Source: Urechis unicinctus
Lineage: Eukaryota; Annelida; Polychaeta; Xenopneusta; Urechidae
Direction of reading: 5' to 3'
Assembly (NCBI GenBank): GCA_034190875.2
Contig: CM067355.1
Location: 36,797,994 to 36,861,993 of the forward strand
DNA length: 64,000 bases
This document shows positions 1-12,007 of this stretch, one piece after another. Numbering within the stretch: position 1 is the first letter of the stretch; every line of letters begins with the position of its first letter. Made by a program: the position numbers and the translations under genes. The notes below the pieces were generated by a model. The model saw only the letters and a program-made list of their open reading frames with translations, did no database searches and was not told where the DNA came from.

Positions 1-830
<830 letters not shown>

Positions 831-1257
831 AGGTTAATACACTAAACATGTATAAATAGTGTGCTGTCATGTGTTAGTATCTCTATCAGAATAAAATTTA
901 AGTTAAATTATATAGGCTTGCATTACCTATCACATTTTTTCAGCTTATCTGATGTGGGTTACAAATGGCACTTTATATTGTATAAATAAAAGAATTTATG
1001 GTATAAATGTAATATAAACTACAGCTGGGCATGTTAAAAAAAATTATTTGCAAAATACAGCAAGACATAAAATATTGATAACAACAACATGAATATAGAT
1101 ATTTTTAAAGAATAATTGGAAAGGACGGAATGTACACACCAAAAAATCATGTAATGCCAATTGACAGCTAATATGGATGTATACACATCTTAGGAAATCA
1201 AGAAAGTTGAAAACAAGTCTGGCTTGACATGATTCCAGCCGACTATTGGAGCTTGGA

Positions 1258-1523
1258 GATTGTGAGAAGAGGCAAGAGCACAGCATGTGATGTTTTCTAT
1301 GTGACCACAACTTTCCGTAAATTTCTCTGTCATGCTCATCTACAGCAAGCCTATTGACAGCTATCTTCCAAGTCTTTCTCCAGTGTGGGTTGCTGGGGAA
1401 ATAGAACTTGCATTCCGCAGATGAACTCTTGTGGGCGCAACCCACCGCACAGCAGTGGTTACCAGCTGACTTGAATCCCAACGACATAACGATATTGGAA
1501 TATTCACTTGATTCACCTTGCAC
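1258..1523 (-). pseudogene. THAP-type zinc finger exon, old unit
   Basis: The minus strand encodes a THAP (C2CH) DNA-binding domain. From the Met at 1487 it reads MSLGFKSAGNHCCAVGC, then FYFPSNPHWRKTWKIAVNR, then KLWSHRKHHMLCSC. The paired cysteines, the FP motif, the W and the final Cys pair fit the family. The last zinc ligand, normally His in CxxH, is Leu here (LCSCLF), while the later copies read LCSCHF. After the domain the frame drifts into unrelated sequence, so this copy is probably dead. In the later copies DDE-transposase remains lie downstream on the same strand, so the exon probably belonged to a THAP-bearing DNA transposon or a domesticated gene. No Polinton is inserted here, unlike the later copies. 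Confidence 0.6.
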
Positions 1524-1792
1524 GTTGCGTGCAAATATGAATTGTGATTCGCTTCCATATTAACGAGGTATTCAAATCTTGGCCCACACAACTAACGTAC
1601 AATTTCTTTTCACGCGTTCGTTTAACATTTCATCTATAGTCGCATTGTGCACCGAGCAGATCTGTCAGAAAGCAGACAGCCTGACAGCTGGGTTGTGAGA
1701 TCGAGCGCGTCAAACCGGAAGTCAACAGAAGTTAGTTCCAAAAAGCTCACCAGGGCGGCGCGGGCGACTACGCGAACAACCGAATACTCGAA

Positions 1793-2252
1793 ATGTTGTT
1801 ATCTCCTCTCTCATACCCTGTATATCTCCCAACAGTGGCTTATCACTATATTATCCCTCCCCCACCCCCTCTTTCTTACAGTCAACGCTTGCTCCATTGG
1901 TTTCCGTCACGTGGCGCTACTCTACCCACTTTCGTTCCCACAAACCATTGCATATCGATGTTAAGTATGTTCCCACTATAGTCTACGCATTCAGGATAGC
2001 ACTGCGCTGGCCAATCAAATTTGACGCGCACATTCATGATAGACGCTTTGGACCAAGTTGGAGTAAAACCAAATTGGGAAATATCGCCCACTTTGTGATC
2101 ATAACTTCATTAACATCCCTGTTCATACTTGTACATTCTTGAATACAATTCATGAATGTTAATGTCGACTTAGCGGATGATAATAACTTCGAGGGATTAT
2201 AATGAACTGGCCGAGATACAAAACACACATTATTTGAAAGGACAATATCAAA
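1793..2252 (+). promoter_or_regulatory. conserved 5' flank of FUT-1
   Basis: These ~460 bases are shared with 14363-14814 and 39064-39515, directly upstream of each FUT copy. Two CCAAT-type motifs are visible (ATTGG near 1897, CCAAT near 2010), and a TATAAT-like stretch lies ~55 bases before the ATG. The promoter role is inferred from position and conservation only. Confidence 0.4.
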
Positions 2253-3308
2253 ATGGCTGAAGATATCGACTGGTGCTCGGTCAAAAGTTGCTCTCGTTTA
2301 AAATTCATGTTATGGTCTGGTTGTTTACTTGCGGTTGTTATCTTCGCATCGTACGCATGGGAATTCCAGGGAATGGACAGATATTACTTCCCAACCGCGG
2401 AATTAAAGACAGAAATCGGACTCACACCTAACAAAACTGATAACAGCACCGTTAACCTGTGCAAGGGGCACATATCTGTCATCGGAAAAGGTCGACTGGG
2501 CAACCAAATGTGTCAATATGCCGCTCTAATGGGAATTGCTTCCAGGAACAGACTTACTCCGGTGATAGCGTCAGGAAATATGGCACTTATCATACGCACT
2601 TTTAGAATACCTAGCAAGCCTGTAACAGTTGCCATGGGTAAAGTTAAGCGTTACCCTTTGTTTCCAGTGATATGCAAAATGGCCTGTCGCTATGACAAGA
2701 GGACTGAGAATTTGCATGCCCAACTCAACACGACCTGTGACAGCCATGTGAACATTCGACTTGACGGATACTTTCAAGGTACAGGCCGAGCTATCATCGC
2801 TTCTGATCATTATTTTCATAACATCGCATCATTAATAGGGAGTGAATTTATTCCTAAGGATGAATATCTTCAACATGCCAATGCTTTTCTTGACAAATTT
2901 GTTGTTACTGATGTAGTTGTCGGCATACACATTCGAAGAGGTGATTATACTCCTATGGGAATTGCATTGCATTCGTCGTATTTTCTTCGAGCCATTGACT
3001 TCTTTGTGGACAAATACGGGCCCAATGTTTCCTTTGTTGTGGCGACAAATGGGAAGGAATGGGCGAAGGAACATGTGAAGAGAGGAAACAACACACACAT
3101 TGTCTTCTCTTCATTTAGTGATTACGCAGACGACTTCGCATTGCTGTATAAATGTGATCATATGATTTTAAGCTTCGGGACGTTCAGTTGGTGGGCTGGA
3201 TATCTTACTTCTGGCATTAAGATTATTCCATATAAAGCTGACAAAAACTTGACAGACTGGGTGCATTTACCCCCATCAATCGCCAATAGAACCACGTGGA
3301 TGGGGTGA
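2253..3308 (+). CDS. galactoside alpha-1,2-fucosyltransferase (GT11), FUT-1
   Basis: A 351-residue single-exon GT11 enzyme. It is expected to move fucose from GDP-fucose to the 2-OH of terminal galactose on glycans in the Golgi. A short cytoplasmic tail is followed by one membrane segment (about residues 17-36), giving type II topology, then a stem and catalytic domain. Family marks are GRLGNQM at 80-86, the donor-binding HIRRGD at 226-231, and the C-terminal motif ILSFGTFSWWAGYL near 305-318. Several N-glycosylation sites are present (for example NKT, NST, NVS, NRT). The ATG sits in a good context (aaaATGg) and is kept in all copies. No intron is needed, and length fits the family. It differs from FUT-2 and FUT-3 mainly between residues ~115 and 240. 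The exact acceptor is unknown. Confidence 0.88.
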   Translation: MAEDIDWCSVKSCSRLKFMLWSGCLLAVVIFASYAWEFQGMDRYYFPTAELKTEIGLTPNKTDNSTVNLCKGHISVIGKGRLGNQMCQYAALMGIASRNRLTPVIASGNMALIIRTFRIPSKPVTVAMGKVKRYPLFPVICKMACRYDKRTENLHAQLNTTCDSHVNIRLDGYFQGTGRAIIASDHYFHNIASLIGSEFIPKDEYLQHANAFLDKFVVTDVVVGIHIRRGDYTPMGIALHSSYFLRAIDFFVDKYGPNVSFVVATNGKEWAKEHVKRGNNTHIVFSSFSDYADDFALLYKCDHMILSFGTFSWWAGYLTSGIKIIPYKADKNLTDWVHLPPSIANRTTWMG

Positions 3309-3876
3309 ATCACTCTGGGTGACTAGTTATATATATTATGTAGTTGCTGTTTCGTTTTGATAAAAGAATCATTATTATTTATGTCATCCTCAAATAATAT
3401 TTGTGTTTGCCTATCATCATTTATTAAAGATATGAAGGATTAAAAGTGTTCATTTCAATTTAAAAGCTGTTGGATTATTCATTTTATGAGAAATGATTAT
3501 TTCGAATTAGAAACGTGATTTTTATTTCATTAACACAGGAAGCGCGCTGTTAGGAGCTGAGATTAACTTGTGGCGATCTATTTTCTGGAGTTTAACTTGT
3601 GGCCATCTACTTTCTTTGTGTATCATGTTGTGAATGATACTGGACCAAATAAGCTGAGGATATGTGTGTATAAGACAAGAGACAGTTTAAGGCGGTGAAA
3701 CATTTCCTATCTGTTGAGGTACCAAGAACGAATAGGCAGGGACCTGGGCCGAAAGATGGATATATTTCTCAGCATTAGGAAATTAAAGCATGTTCCGCCC
3801 ACCGCAGACGACAGAAGGTTTGGTCGTACAGCCTTTTCGTAGTACCAAATCGTGTGAGCATTAACTAAAGCTTTTC
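3309..3876 (+). other. 3' flank of FUT-1
   Basis: Conserved 3' sequence shared with 15869-16500 and 40572-41060. A likely polyadenylation signal ATTAAA lies at 3439-3444, where FUT-2 and FUT-3 have AATAAA (16011-16016 and 40712-40717). No further gene is seen. Confidence 0.5.
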
Positions 3877-4241
3877 ACACACACACACGTATATGTATAT
3901 ATATATAGATATATAGATATATATATATATATAGATATATATATATATATATATAGATATATATATATATATATATATAGATATATATAGTATATATATA
4001 AATATATATAAATATATACAATTATATAGATATTTATGTATATATATATATCTATGTATCTCTATATATATAAATATATCTATCTATCTGTCTCTCTCTA
4101 CATATATATATGTGTGTGTCTATATATATATCTATATATATATATATATATATCTCTATATCTCTCTCTCTCTCTCTCTATATATATCTCTATATATATA
4201 TCTCTCTATATATATCTCTATATATATATATATATATATAT
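3877..4241. repeat. CA then TA/TC microsatellite
   Basis: A CA run is followed by interrupted TA, GATA and TCTA/TC repeats. The flanks match those of the double TA arrays at 16.5-18.0 kb and 41.1-42.6 kb, but this old unit has one array and lacks the ~1 kb segment between them. Confidence 0.9.
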
Positions 4242-5778
4242 CTACATTTATCGATCCCATGCTTCCCTGACTGCACATGAAAAACCTCTTGTAGGTCACT
4301 ATTTCCCTACTTTTGAAAATGATTATACATTCGATTCCTGTCTGGTCGTGCCACGGAGGTTCACTGTATACGATATCAAACCGACAGTATAAACAAAATG
4401 TTGTTTGCTGAGAATCCCTATATTTGGTTTTCGTATTATTCATTGTTGCTTGGGTGACTCTGCACGTTGTTCTGTTTTGTTTCTTAGAAACATTCAACCA
4501 TGATAGTGAATGAAACAGGTGGTACAGTGATACTAAAGAAGCATGACTAGATCACGAAGCAGAGGTTTTTGTTTACACCTTGATGCATTCGTCGTTTAAG
4601 TATGTCATGAAAAGCTGGTTGACTACATCCGTCATATTTTTTTGTTTTGGTCCAAGTTCCCCACATACAAAAGTAACCTTTCAACCATTAACAGATTGTA
4701 GAAACTTTGGGACGCATTGGGAATAAGAAAACAAGGATCTAGCTGTGCAAAGAAACTCATCGAATTAGTTCCGGGGGCTCCACAATTACTTGGATGATAA
4801 GACCAAGTCTTGATAGTACGAGTCAATGTCATTGACTGTGTAAAGAACGGATTGAGATTGTTTTAACTCAATACATCGAGTAGACATTTAATGTGTGCTG
4901 ATAGGTGAGCCAGACGCTGTTTCCGCCGTGGAAAACAGCCTGGAGCGACGAAATATCATAGCCAAATTCGCGTGGCTCAGTCAAGTAATAAGACTTAATC
5001 AAAGCTTAATCATGACTGGTCACAACCGCACGTCTTTTTGAAAGCCATACGCGCAGACTCCTCATCATTATCGCCCTGCATTGGTTCAGGCAAGAGGCGG
5101 CCGTTTTCTGTACACCTTGTTAAGTGTGAGTAAGCACTTCTTGACTTTATGTTAGCACATCATTGTCACATACAGAATGCAGTCAGCGAACGGTGTGTAT
5201 GGGTCACTGATAGGGGCGCACCTTGATCGACTGTGAAGTGTATTTTGATGGAATGTGTTTCTGAACGGGACGGGGGTGTGGGTGTTTTATTTGAACTAGA
5301 ACTGTACAGCAACCCACATGTATGTTAGCTGCCATATGATCTGACTTTATTTGATAATCACATACAGTGACCTTTCGTTCACACAGAATATATAATATAT
5401 TGGGATATTATGGGTGTAACATGAGATATATCAAAGAACACACTTCTTATCAGGTTTTACATATAATTTACATATAATTAACAAAAATCTTTTTTCGAAG
5501 TGTTTTTAAGATCGACGTTTCCGTGGCATGCACATTTAGATTACTGTGAAGGCATTGCAAACACTTACACCGTAGTAAAACGGCGGTAGGTGGTGGTCAT
5601 AACTTTTCCCATATTGAGAGGTATAGTTAGTGAGATCGCTCATTTCAACATCAAGGAGGTCACATTGATAACGTCCACCTATGCTGCAGTTGACAAACAT
5701 AGCCTACTCTACTACTGAGACGATGGCGTTAAGAATTAAAATAACACATGGTGATCAGAACGACGACTGCAATGGTGA
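4242..5778. other. non-coding, end of old unit then unique DNA
   Basis: Sequence up to about 4770 matches 18017-18580 and 42630-43190. At 4503-4540 it carries about one and a half copies of the 27-bp minisatellite found at 46.5 kb. After 4770 I see no homology to other parts of the window and no gene. Confidence 0.5.
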
Positions 5779-5936
5779 TAACAATGATGATGATGATGAT
5801 GGTGATGATAATGGTGATGATGATGATGTTGATAATGATGATAATGGTTGTGATGATGATGACTACGTTGATAATGGTGCTGATGTTAATGGTGAATATG
5901 ATGATGATCATCATGATCATGATGATAATACATTAA
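5779..5936. repeat. GAT/ATG trinucleotide repeat
   Basis: Imperfect GAT repeat. All frames stay open (poly-Asp, poly-Met or poly-Ile) because the period is three; this is not evidence of a gene. Confidence 0.85.
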
Positions 5937-6124
5937 ACTACAACGTCAATTAACAGAGGTAACACCAATGACCCCTCCTCTGTATGTGCTGCACACATGT
6001 ACTTTGACACAGATAAAATATTGACTCAATATCGGTCAATTTGACCTCAGAACATTTCTGCAATGATGAAAGTTGCATTTGAATATTGGTTGGATGGGTA
6101 TCTTAAAGCATTGGTTAACGTTGG

Positions 6125-6425
6125 GTGGTAAGTATTTGGCGAGTGAGCATTGGTGGGTAAGATGTGCATAGGTAAGTATTTGGCGAGTGAGCATTGGGTG
6201 GGTAAGATGTGGGTAGGTAAGTATTTGGCGAGTGAGCATTGGGTGGGTAAGATGCGGGTAGGTAAGTATTTGGCGAGTGAGCATTTGGTGGTTAAGATGT
6301 GGGTAGGTCAGTATTTGGCGAGTGAGCATTGGGTGGTTAAGATGTGGGTAGGTCAGTATTTGGCGAGTGAGCATTGGGTGGTTAAGATGTGGGTAGGTCA
6401 GTATTTGGTGAGCGAGCACTGAGCG
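6125..6425. repeat. 45-bp minisatellite
   Basis: About six and a half tandem copies of a 45-bp GT-rich unit containing agtatttggcgagtgagcat. Because 45 is a multiple of three, frames on both strands stay open through it, one reading YLASEHW repeats. No gene is inferred. Confidence 0.9.
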
Positions 6426-6919
6426 GATAAGACTTGATGGGTAAGTTCTTGGTGAATGAGCATTGAGAAGTTAAGACTTCGGTTGGTTTACATTGGAGGA
6501 TGAACGTTATGAATTCCTTGGGTCTATTGCTTTATTGGTTATCTTTTAATAGAATAGCAAGCTAACTTTTACTTCCACGCATTGATGTGCGTTTTGTGAC
6601 AGGCTAAGTGTCCTTGGGTCGCAAAGACAGTGAGCTCGTTCTCTCAACAACGACCTACCAGGATTCCCCAACCTCAGTCCAATTTTCGTGCTAAATGTCT
6701 GGGAGCATGCGTATTACTTGAAGCATCAGTTCCGTCGGGCTAATTACTGTTACGATCCAATTTTTGAGCTGCTAGTTAGGAAAGTAATAAAGTACGAGAT
6801 TTATGGATATGATTAAGCGCGATGTTATTGCTTAAGGGAGAGACTTTTATCTGTACCGTGGCTTACTCATCTAGCTTATTTACGAGTAATGTTCTTCCTT
6901 TTTTATTTGACATTGATGG
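6426..6919. other. unique intergenic DNA
   Basis: I see no gene or repeat. It ends at the left edge of the recent tandem duplication. Confidence 0.5.
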
Positions 6920-6924
6920 CCGAG

Positions 6925-7600
6925 TGATGTATGCGTGGCAGTACAATTTCCCTTTGTTGATTAATTGGGAACTGTTTTATGTGCTTTATATGCCAAGTTA
7001 ATGCTTTTGTCCTCGGAAATCCTCGTGTGCTGCGTGATTGCTTTATTTTAGCATTCCTCGTAAACAATTTTTAGTGCTTTGTCCTTGAATCTCTCGTAGA
7101 ATGCATGCGTGGAAGAGGTAGATAAATGTCGTGTGGTGAATTATTTATTATCTTTATTGGAAGTAGTTAAGTAGATTCTAGCGTATAAAAGACCCACCAA
7201 ATAGCGCCCCAACACTCCAGTCCCGCAGAAGCTCCGCAGAAGTCCACAGACGTCCATCGAAGCCACAGAGGGAAGACAGCCAGACTCCAAAAGAGGCTGA
7301 CTCTCGCCAACTTCACAATAGGCTTCATAAGAGACTTAAGTACTTCTACTTTGTGCGGTGGAGTGAAATAAGAAAATAAACCAACTTTAGTTTGAAAACG
7401 GAGTCCTTCATTTACCTGTGCACCTTAAAACGTGTTGGTAAAGGGAAGTAAAAAGAACGCGCAATAAGAGAAGAAACAATAATATCTTAGCCTTACCCCA
7501 AGGCGCGATAATTACATCGATCGTTGGTGGAATGTCGTGGATTGGGCTAAGATTGGGGAGCTGGATGGATGGTGGACAGAAAATTGAGGTCACGTCCATC
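6925..7600 (+). mobile_element. possible solo LTR
   Basis: LTR-like order of signals: a TGATG start, a TATA box (tataaaag, ~7186), an AATAAA (~7375), and a CATCA end near 7598. No internal retroelement genes are next to it. If real it is an old solo copy of an LTR element. The right end is uncertain and no target duplication is visible because the left edge is the duplication breakpoint. Confidence 0.25.
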
Positions 7601-8319
7601 ACATAGACGAATAAGCGTCGTCAGAGGCTCCTGGTTGTATCTGGTTGTATCTTTTTCAATGTTTTAATGTCAACTAAACTGCCGTGGTTTGGTAAAGCTG
7701 CTTTTATTGATTATCCAATTGCAACATATTCCACCATCAGCTATTAGTTATGACATTTGGATGGTTGATTTATTGTACGATAAAAGCAACATATCTATTT
7801 TTCTTGTTCAGTTGTTCAGTATTTACAATGAAAAACAATATGTGCATACATCTATTTGTCAACTGTGTTGATTTGAATTTAATCTGATTGATAAAACGTC
7901 TAACATTGATTTAGAGTGACAATTGTTGTTAATAATAATTATAAAACATTCTTTACGAAGTAAGTTTACTGCTCCATAAACGGTTTCATAACACCCGTAC
8001 CCCCTATCATAAGATATCTCTCTGAGAGGGTGTGAGATTGACAGGGACCCCAACAGCTGATAAAAATTGTAAAATCAAATTGTGCCCCAGGTCGACGAAT
8101 AACCAACGTGCTACTTCGCCCCCACCATTGTCACCCTACATCCTGTCATTCATCAACCCTCACCACTCAGATTAACACAAAGCTCAACCGTTGTAGTCCA
8201 CTGCTCTGCTCTACTGCAACGTGATTTTATGTACAAAGATAGCGTTATTAAGTCCTCGAGTTAAACGCCTGAAGCAATCAAGTTCGAAACCCTACGTGTG
8301 TCATACTTCATCATTACAG
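7601..8319. other. non-coding unit DNA
   Basis: Nearly identical to 21764-22482. No convincing gene; the short frames look like chance. Confidence 0.5.
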
Positions 8320-8650
8320 ATGCTTATCTCGTGTCATCTTACAACACAGATCATGATGCGACTTCCTCACAACGGATGCTTATCTCGTGTCATCATACAA
8401 CACAGATCATGGTGCGACTTCATCACAGCGGATGCTTATCTCGTGTCATCATACGACACAGATCATGGTGCGACTTCATCACCACAGGTGCTTATCTCGA
8501 GTCATCATACAACACAGAGCATGGTGCGACTTCATCACCACAGGCACCAATCTCGTGTCATCTTACAACACAGATCATGGTGCAACTTCATCACCCCGGT
8601 TTCTTATCTCGTGCCATTATACGACGCAGATCATGGTGCGACACATATTG
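8320..8650. repeat. 56-bp minisatellite, six copies
   Basis: Tandem 56-bp units built on cttatctcgtgtcatcat and gatcatggtgcgacttcatc. A 56-base period rotates the frame, so the same peptide pattern appears in all three plus frames. The matching array at 22483-22757 has one unit fewer. Confidence 0.92.
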
Positions 8651-10689
8651 GCAACAATATATGCACTGAAAATATTACTGCATTATTCAATCATATTGAC
8701 CATCTCATTTCCATGCTCTCTACAATAAATGGAATAATGTTACGGATTTGGTCAATTTGACTGCTACCATAGGTGTCGTTTGAAGTAGCTGTGGTATTAT
8801 GTAAATCGATCACAGGGGGTATATGGAACCGCTAGGATCATCATCAACAACTCTGTAAGCACTCTGGTGATGGGTATAATGTGGTGATAGTTACAATTGT
8901 AGTGTCATTGTGCAGCGATGCGATCTGAATCGCAATTTTATGGAAAAGCGTCATTTGAATTAGGGTTTTCTCAAAAGCTTATCGTTAAACTTGTATTTCA
9001 CCGACTGCTTATCATAACGTGTTTAATGTTGGCTTTTGTGCACGTTATGATGTTACATGATGAGAACATCCTGATGGCACTCGTTGAATCCGTGATTATG
9101 TCATGTATGTTTCAAGTTACCGGATATGTCTCGCTATCAAACAGAATGATTCATTGATAACTCGAATCATTCTTTGATGAAAATGATTTAAAGTGAAAGT
9201 GCACAGGTGAAATGGTTCTCTCAATGTGCTTAGAGTGGGCAATTATGACCCCACCATTAGTCAGTGGTTGAGAACTTCACATTGGCCAAAAACGTGTGTG
9301 GGGGGTGGATGCTGCGTATTGTGTAATAACAGACGGTTGTTGAAAAGAAATTTTATTGCAAATTAATGATACATCAGATACGATTCAAGGAATCATACAA
9401 ATCTCACAAACAGTTATACAAACCATGGGCGAAACGTGTATCACGTCGACCGTCCGTCATGCTATCGCAACATGTCAGAGCGCATATAAACGAAGGACCA
9501 GGGCGCTACTCGACGTGACAACAGTGTTACAGCTCAGTGTTTTCCTTTCACATCACACTTATCGCGATCATGACAACTTGCACGACGTTAACCAGCGCTG
9601 GCACAAGCATACGCGCGAAATGAAAGTCAGACTTCCTGTCGATATGATATTTAACCCAATTCCTGCTTTCACATTCTCGTGTTTCCGTCGCGGCCACCAG
9701 GTGGCGATACTGATTTTCAACCGGTAGTAGAGGCTTGCTTTTTCCAAAACGCATACACTATTCACTACGCGGAACGTAGAGATTTAAGCTGTGGTGAATC
9801 TTCGTTGTTTTATGTTTTATATTGGTGTTAGTTAGGGGAAATTGTTTAAGAATTTCGTTGTATTACTGACGTGACAAGTATATTGACTGTGCAATTGCCA
9901 GACATCTACATAATCAAGGCGACAAGCCATGGGACATATCTATTCAGACATTGCATTAGTATTGAAGACAGTCATTGCAAACATCATGGCCACAACATGT
10001 TTGCAACCTCCATCATCTCTGCAAAGAAAATAAATAACAAACTTTTTACCTCTCTTCCACCCCACCACAACACAAAGTAAATATTGTGTCAGGGAGTCTT
10101 CATAGGTATTTATACATATTTATAAGATGAGTGACATATCTGTATTCAACTTACTTAAGACTAGGACTCCACTTGCACTTGGTCTTTAAATGAATAAGAA
10201 AGTAAGCCTCAGTATGCTCAGGTGCATTTCTTATATATGCTTATAGTCTGTGAATTATTACCTAACAGTGTTTTTCTGCTCATCTGTTGTTGGTTACAAA
10301 GCACTTTAAATAGCCTTTAAAGTTATTAACTCTGATAAGAATAATTAATCAGCAATTACATAGTATTCGTAAAAATGATATGGTATAAATCTAATTTATA
10401 TTGTTTGTTAATGTAATACACAAACTTCAGTTAGGCAAAAAACCCATTTACTTACACCAATACTGGGAGCAATATAAAGACATGAAATTATGATAACAAC
10501 AGCATGAATTTATATATTTAACTTTTAAGATTGAAATTGACAAGAATGGAATGCTGTACCCTGTATACAAAAAATCATTTCGTCATCAGGTAGTATCACA
10601 ATAACAATATACAGGTTTGGAGTGTTAAAATAATATGGATATATACATACACTTAAGAGTTTGTACAAAGGTAATTATGAAATTTTCAA
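8651..10689. other. non-coding unit DNA
   Basis: Shared with 22758-24859. A 123-codon frame at 9356-9727 is also open in the second copy (23462-23842), with a 9-base length change. It has no recognised domain, and both copies are too young for openness to mean much. Confidence 0.45.
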
Positions 10690-11310
10690 GAAAGCTTGTT
10701 TGACGTTGAGAAGGAATGCACAAGCTTTGACAATGTTTTCATAATTGTTAACCATTTCCACTTTCACTGCTGCTTTCCAAACTCTTTAATTCCTTAATTG
10801 CCCTCATAGCACGCTCAACATGGATATGAGTCACAGAGATTTTTTTCAGAATACCCTAACTGTTCTACGGTGAATTGGCCTGTTATTTTTTTTAAATGGG
10901 GAAATGACTCCTGGAGGCAAATCTCTTACACATCTGTCTCCCATTACTTGGTCACCAGCATCAAGGGACCTGCATCAATACGTCCAATTCTGATGTCTGA
11001 CGCCCACCCCCATGTCAGTCAGACACATACATAATAGCACAAGTAGGGCAGATCCCCAGTGTCTTAATAAACGGGTCTGCATAATCTAGAACATTCGGAT
11101 ATTGGTAATGTCATCGAAGCATGAAGCTCCTTTCTCTTGCATAGTCTCTGAGGGCATAGAACATATGGTCTCCGATTCCTGGAATATCAAGATACACCAA
11201 GCGTTGAACAAATTTGAGTACTTTCCACAATCCCAAATTGCCGCGCCATATCTTCCGAAGGCAAACCTAGACAAAGGCATACAAGTGTTGCAAAACGTTT
11301 CTCTTTAAAT
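10690..11310 (-). pseudogene. DDE_Tnp_4-type transposase remnant, first copy
   Basis: The minus strand shows broken pieces of a transposase of the type linked to THAP domains (ISL2EU/Harbinger-like DDE_Tnp_4). Visible traces are FAFGRYGAAIWDCGKYSN, a DDITNIR piece, an aspartate in VLDYADPF (best seen in the second copy), GDQVMGDR and ARDLPPGV, and remains of an HVERAMR-like end. Frame breaks are frequent, so no protein is made. It lies downstream, on the same strand, of the THAP exon, consistent with one decayed THAP-DDE element. Confidence 0.45.
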
Positions 11311-11669
11311 ATCAATGCTCTTTGTCAACCAGGTTTCGATTTGAATTTTGATCAGTGATGATCACTGTGACACATACTGCATGTCCTCTGCCTTATCCTC
11401 CAGGTAGTGAAAAACTGAATGTTTCATATGATGGAATACTTACTGAATAATAGGGAAAATGGAAAGAGTTTTCACTGATAAGTCATGGTCAAAATCCACT
11501 GTTACATAACAGTCCCTGTAACAATGCCAATGTGATGTTTAATGTTCAGAACAAATTGTCTACCATCATGAATTTAAAATATTAACAAATAGAAGCAAAT
11601 TCCACTAAAAACAATGAAATAATGCAAAGGTATTTCATTTCAACACAAAGCCCTTCACACTAACATGTT

Positions 11670-12007
11670 CTAAAGAGTGGTCATGCTCCACTTCAGCTGC
11701 CTTAATTTCCTCAACTGGTGACAACTTTTGAATGGATTCTTCTGCTTTAAACACATGTGATATTGTAAATTAATCATCATAATTATGACAGATTGTAAAG
11801 TCTGATTTGTTTTCAAATATAAAAATTCACTGACTATTTGTGATGAAAAACCTTTTCCCTGTTGTATGTCTTCTTGATAAGCTTTGGGTGGCTGCAAAAA
11901 ACTGATAGTCCTGTTCATGGATTTTGATGTCTTTCGCAGAGCAGGTGGTTTCCGTGAGGAAAAAAGTCTAGTAGCTTGCGAGAAGTGGCAAGAGCACAGC
12001 CAGTAGT
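11670..12007 (-). pseudogene. 3' part of THAP exon plus linker, first copy
   Basis: Continues the THAP domain on the minus strand from LCSCHFSQ into a basic linker (RKPPALRKTSK). The end at 12007 is where the Polinton begins. Here the final THAP ligand His is kept. The 5' half of this exon has been lost from this copy of the unit. Confidence 0.5.

Noticed and set aside
5729-5953. Poly-Asp/poly-Ile frames over the GAT repeat
   Set aside because: Trinucleotide repeat artefact.
6036-6422. Repeat proteins on both strands of the 45-bp minisatellite
   Set aside because: The period is a multiple of three, so both strands stay open; there is no other coding sign.
8281-8292. tRNA T-loop-like GTTCGAAACCC
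   Set aside because: No matching A box or acceptor stem could be found around it.
8298-8669. CRISPR-like array at the 56-bp repeats
   Set aside because: The units are contiguous with no unique spacers, and the context is an animal genome.
8221-8760. Three overlapping frames with ISCHHTTQIMVRLHH repeats
   Set aside because: A 56-bp repeat read in rotating frames; the second copy changes by one unit and shifts the frame.
9356-9727. Possible small gene of 123 codons (also 23462-23842)
   Set aside because: Open in both copies, but the copies are very young, no domain is recognisable, and a competing minus frame is equally open.
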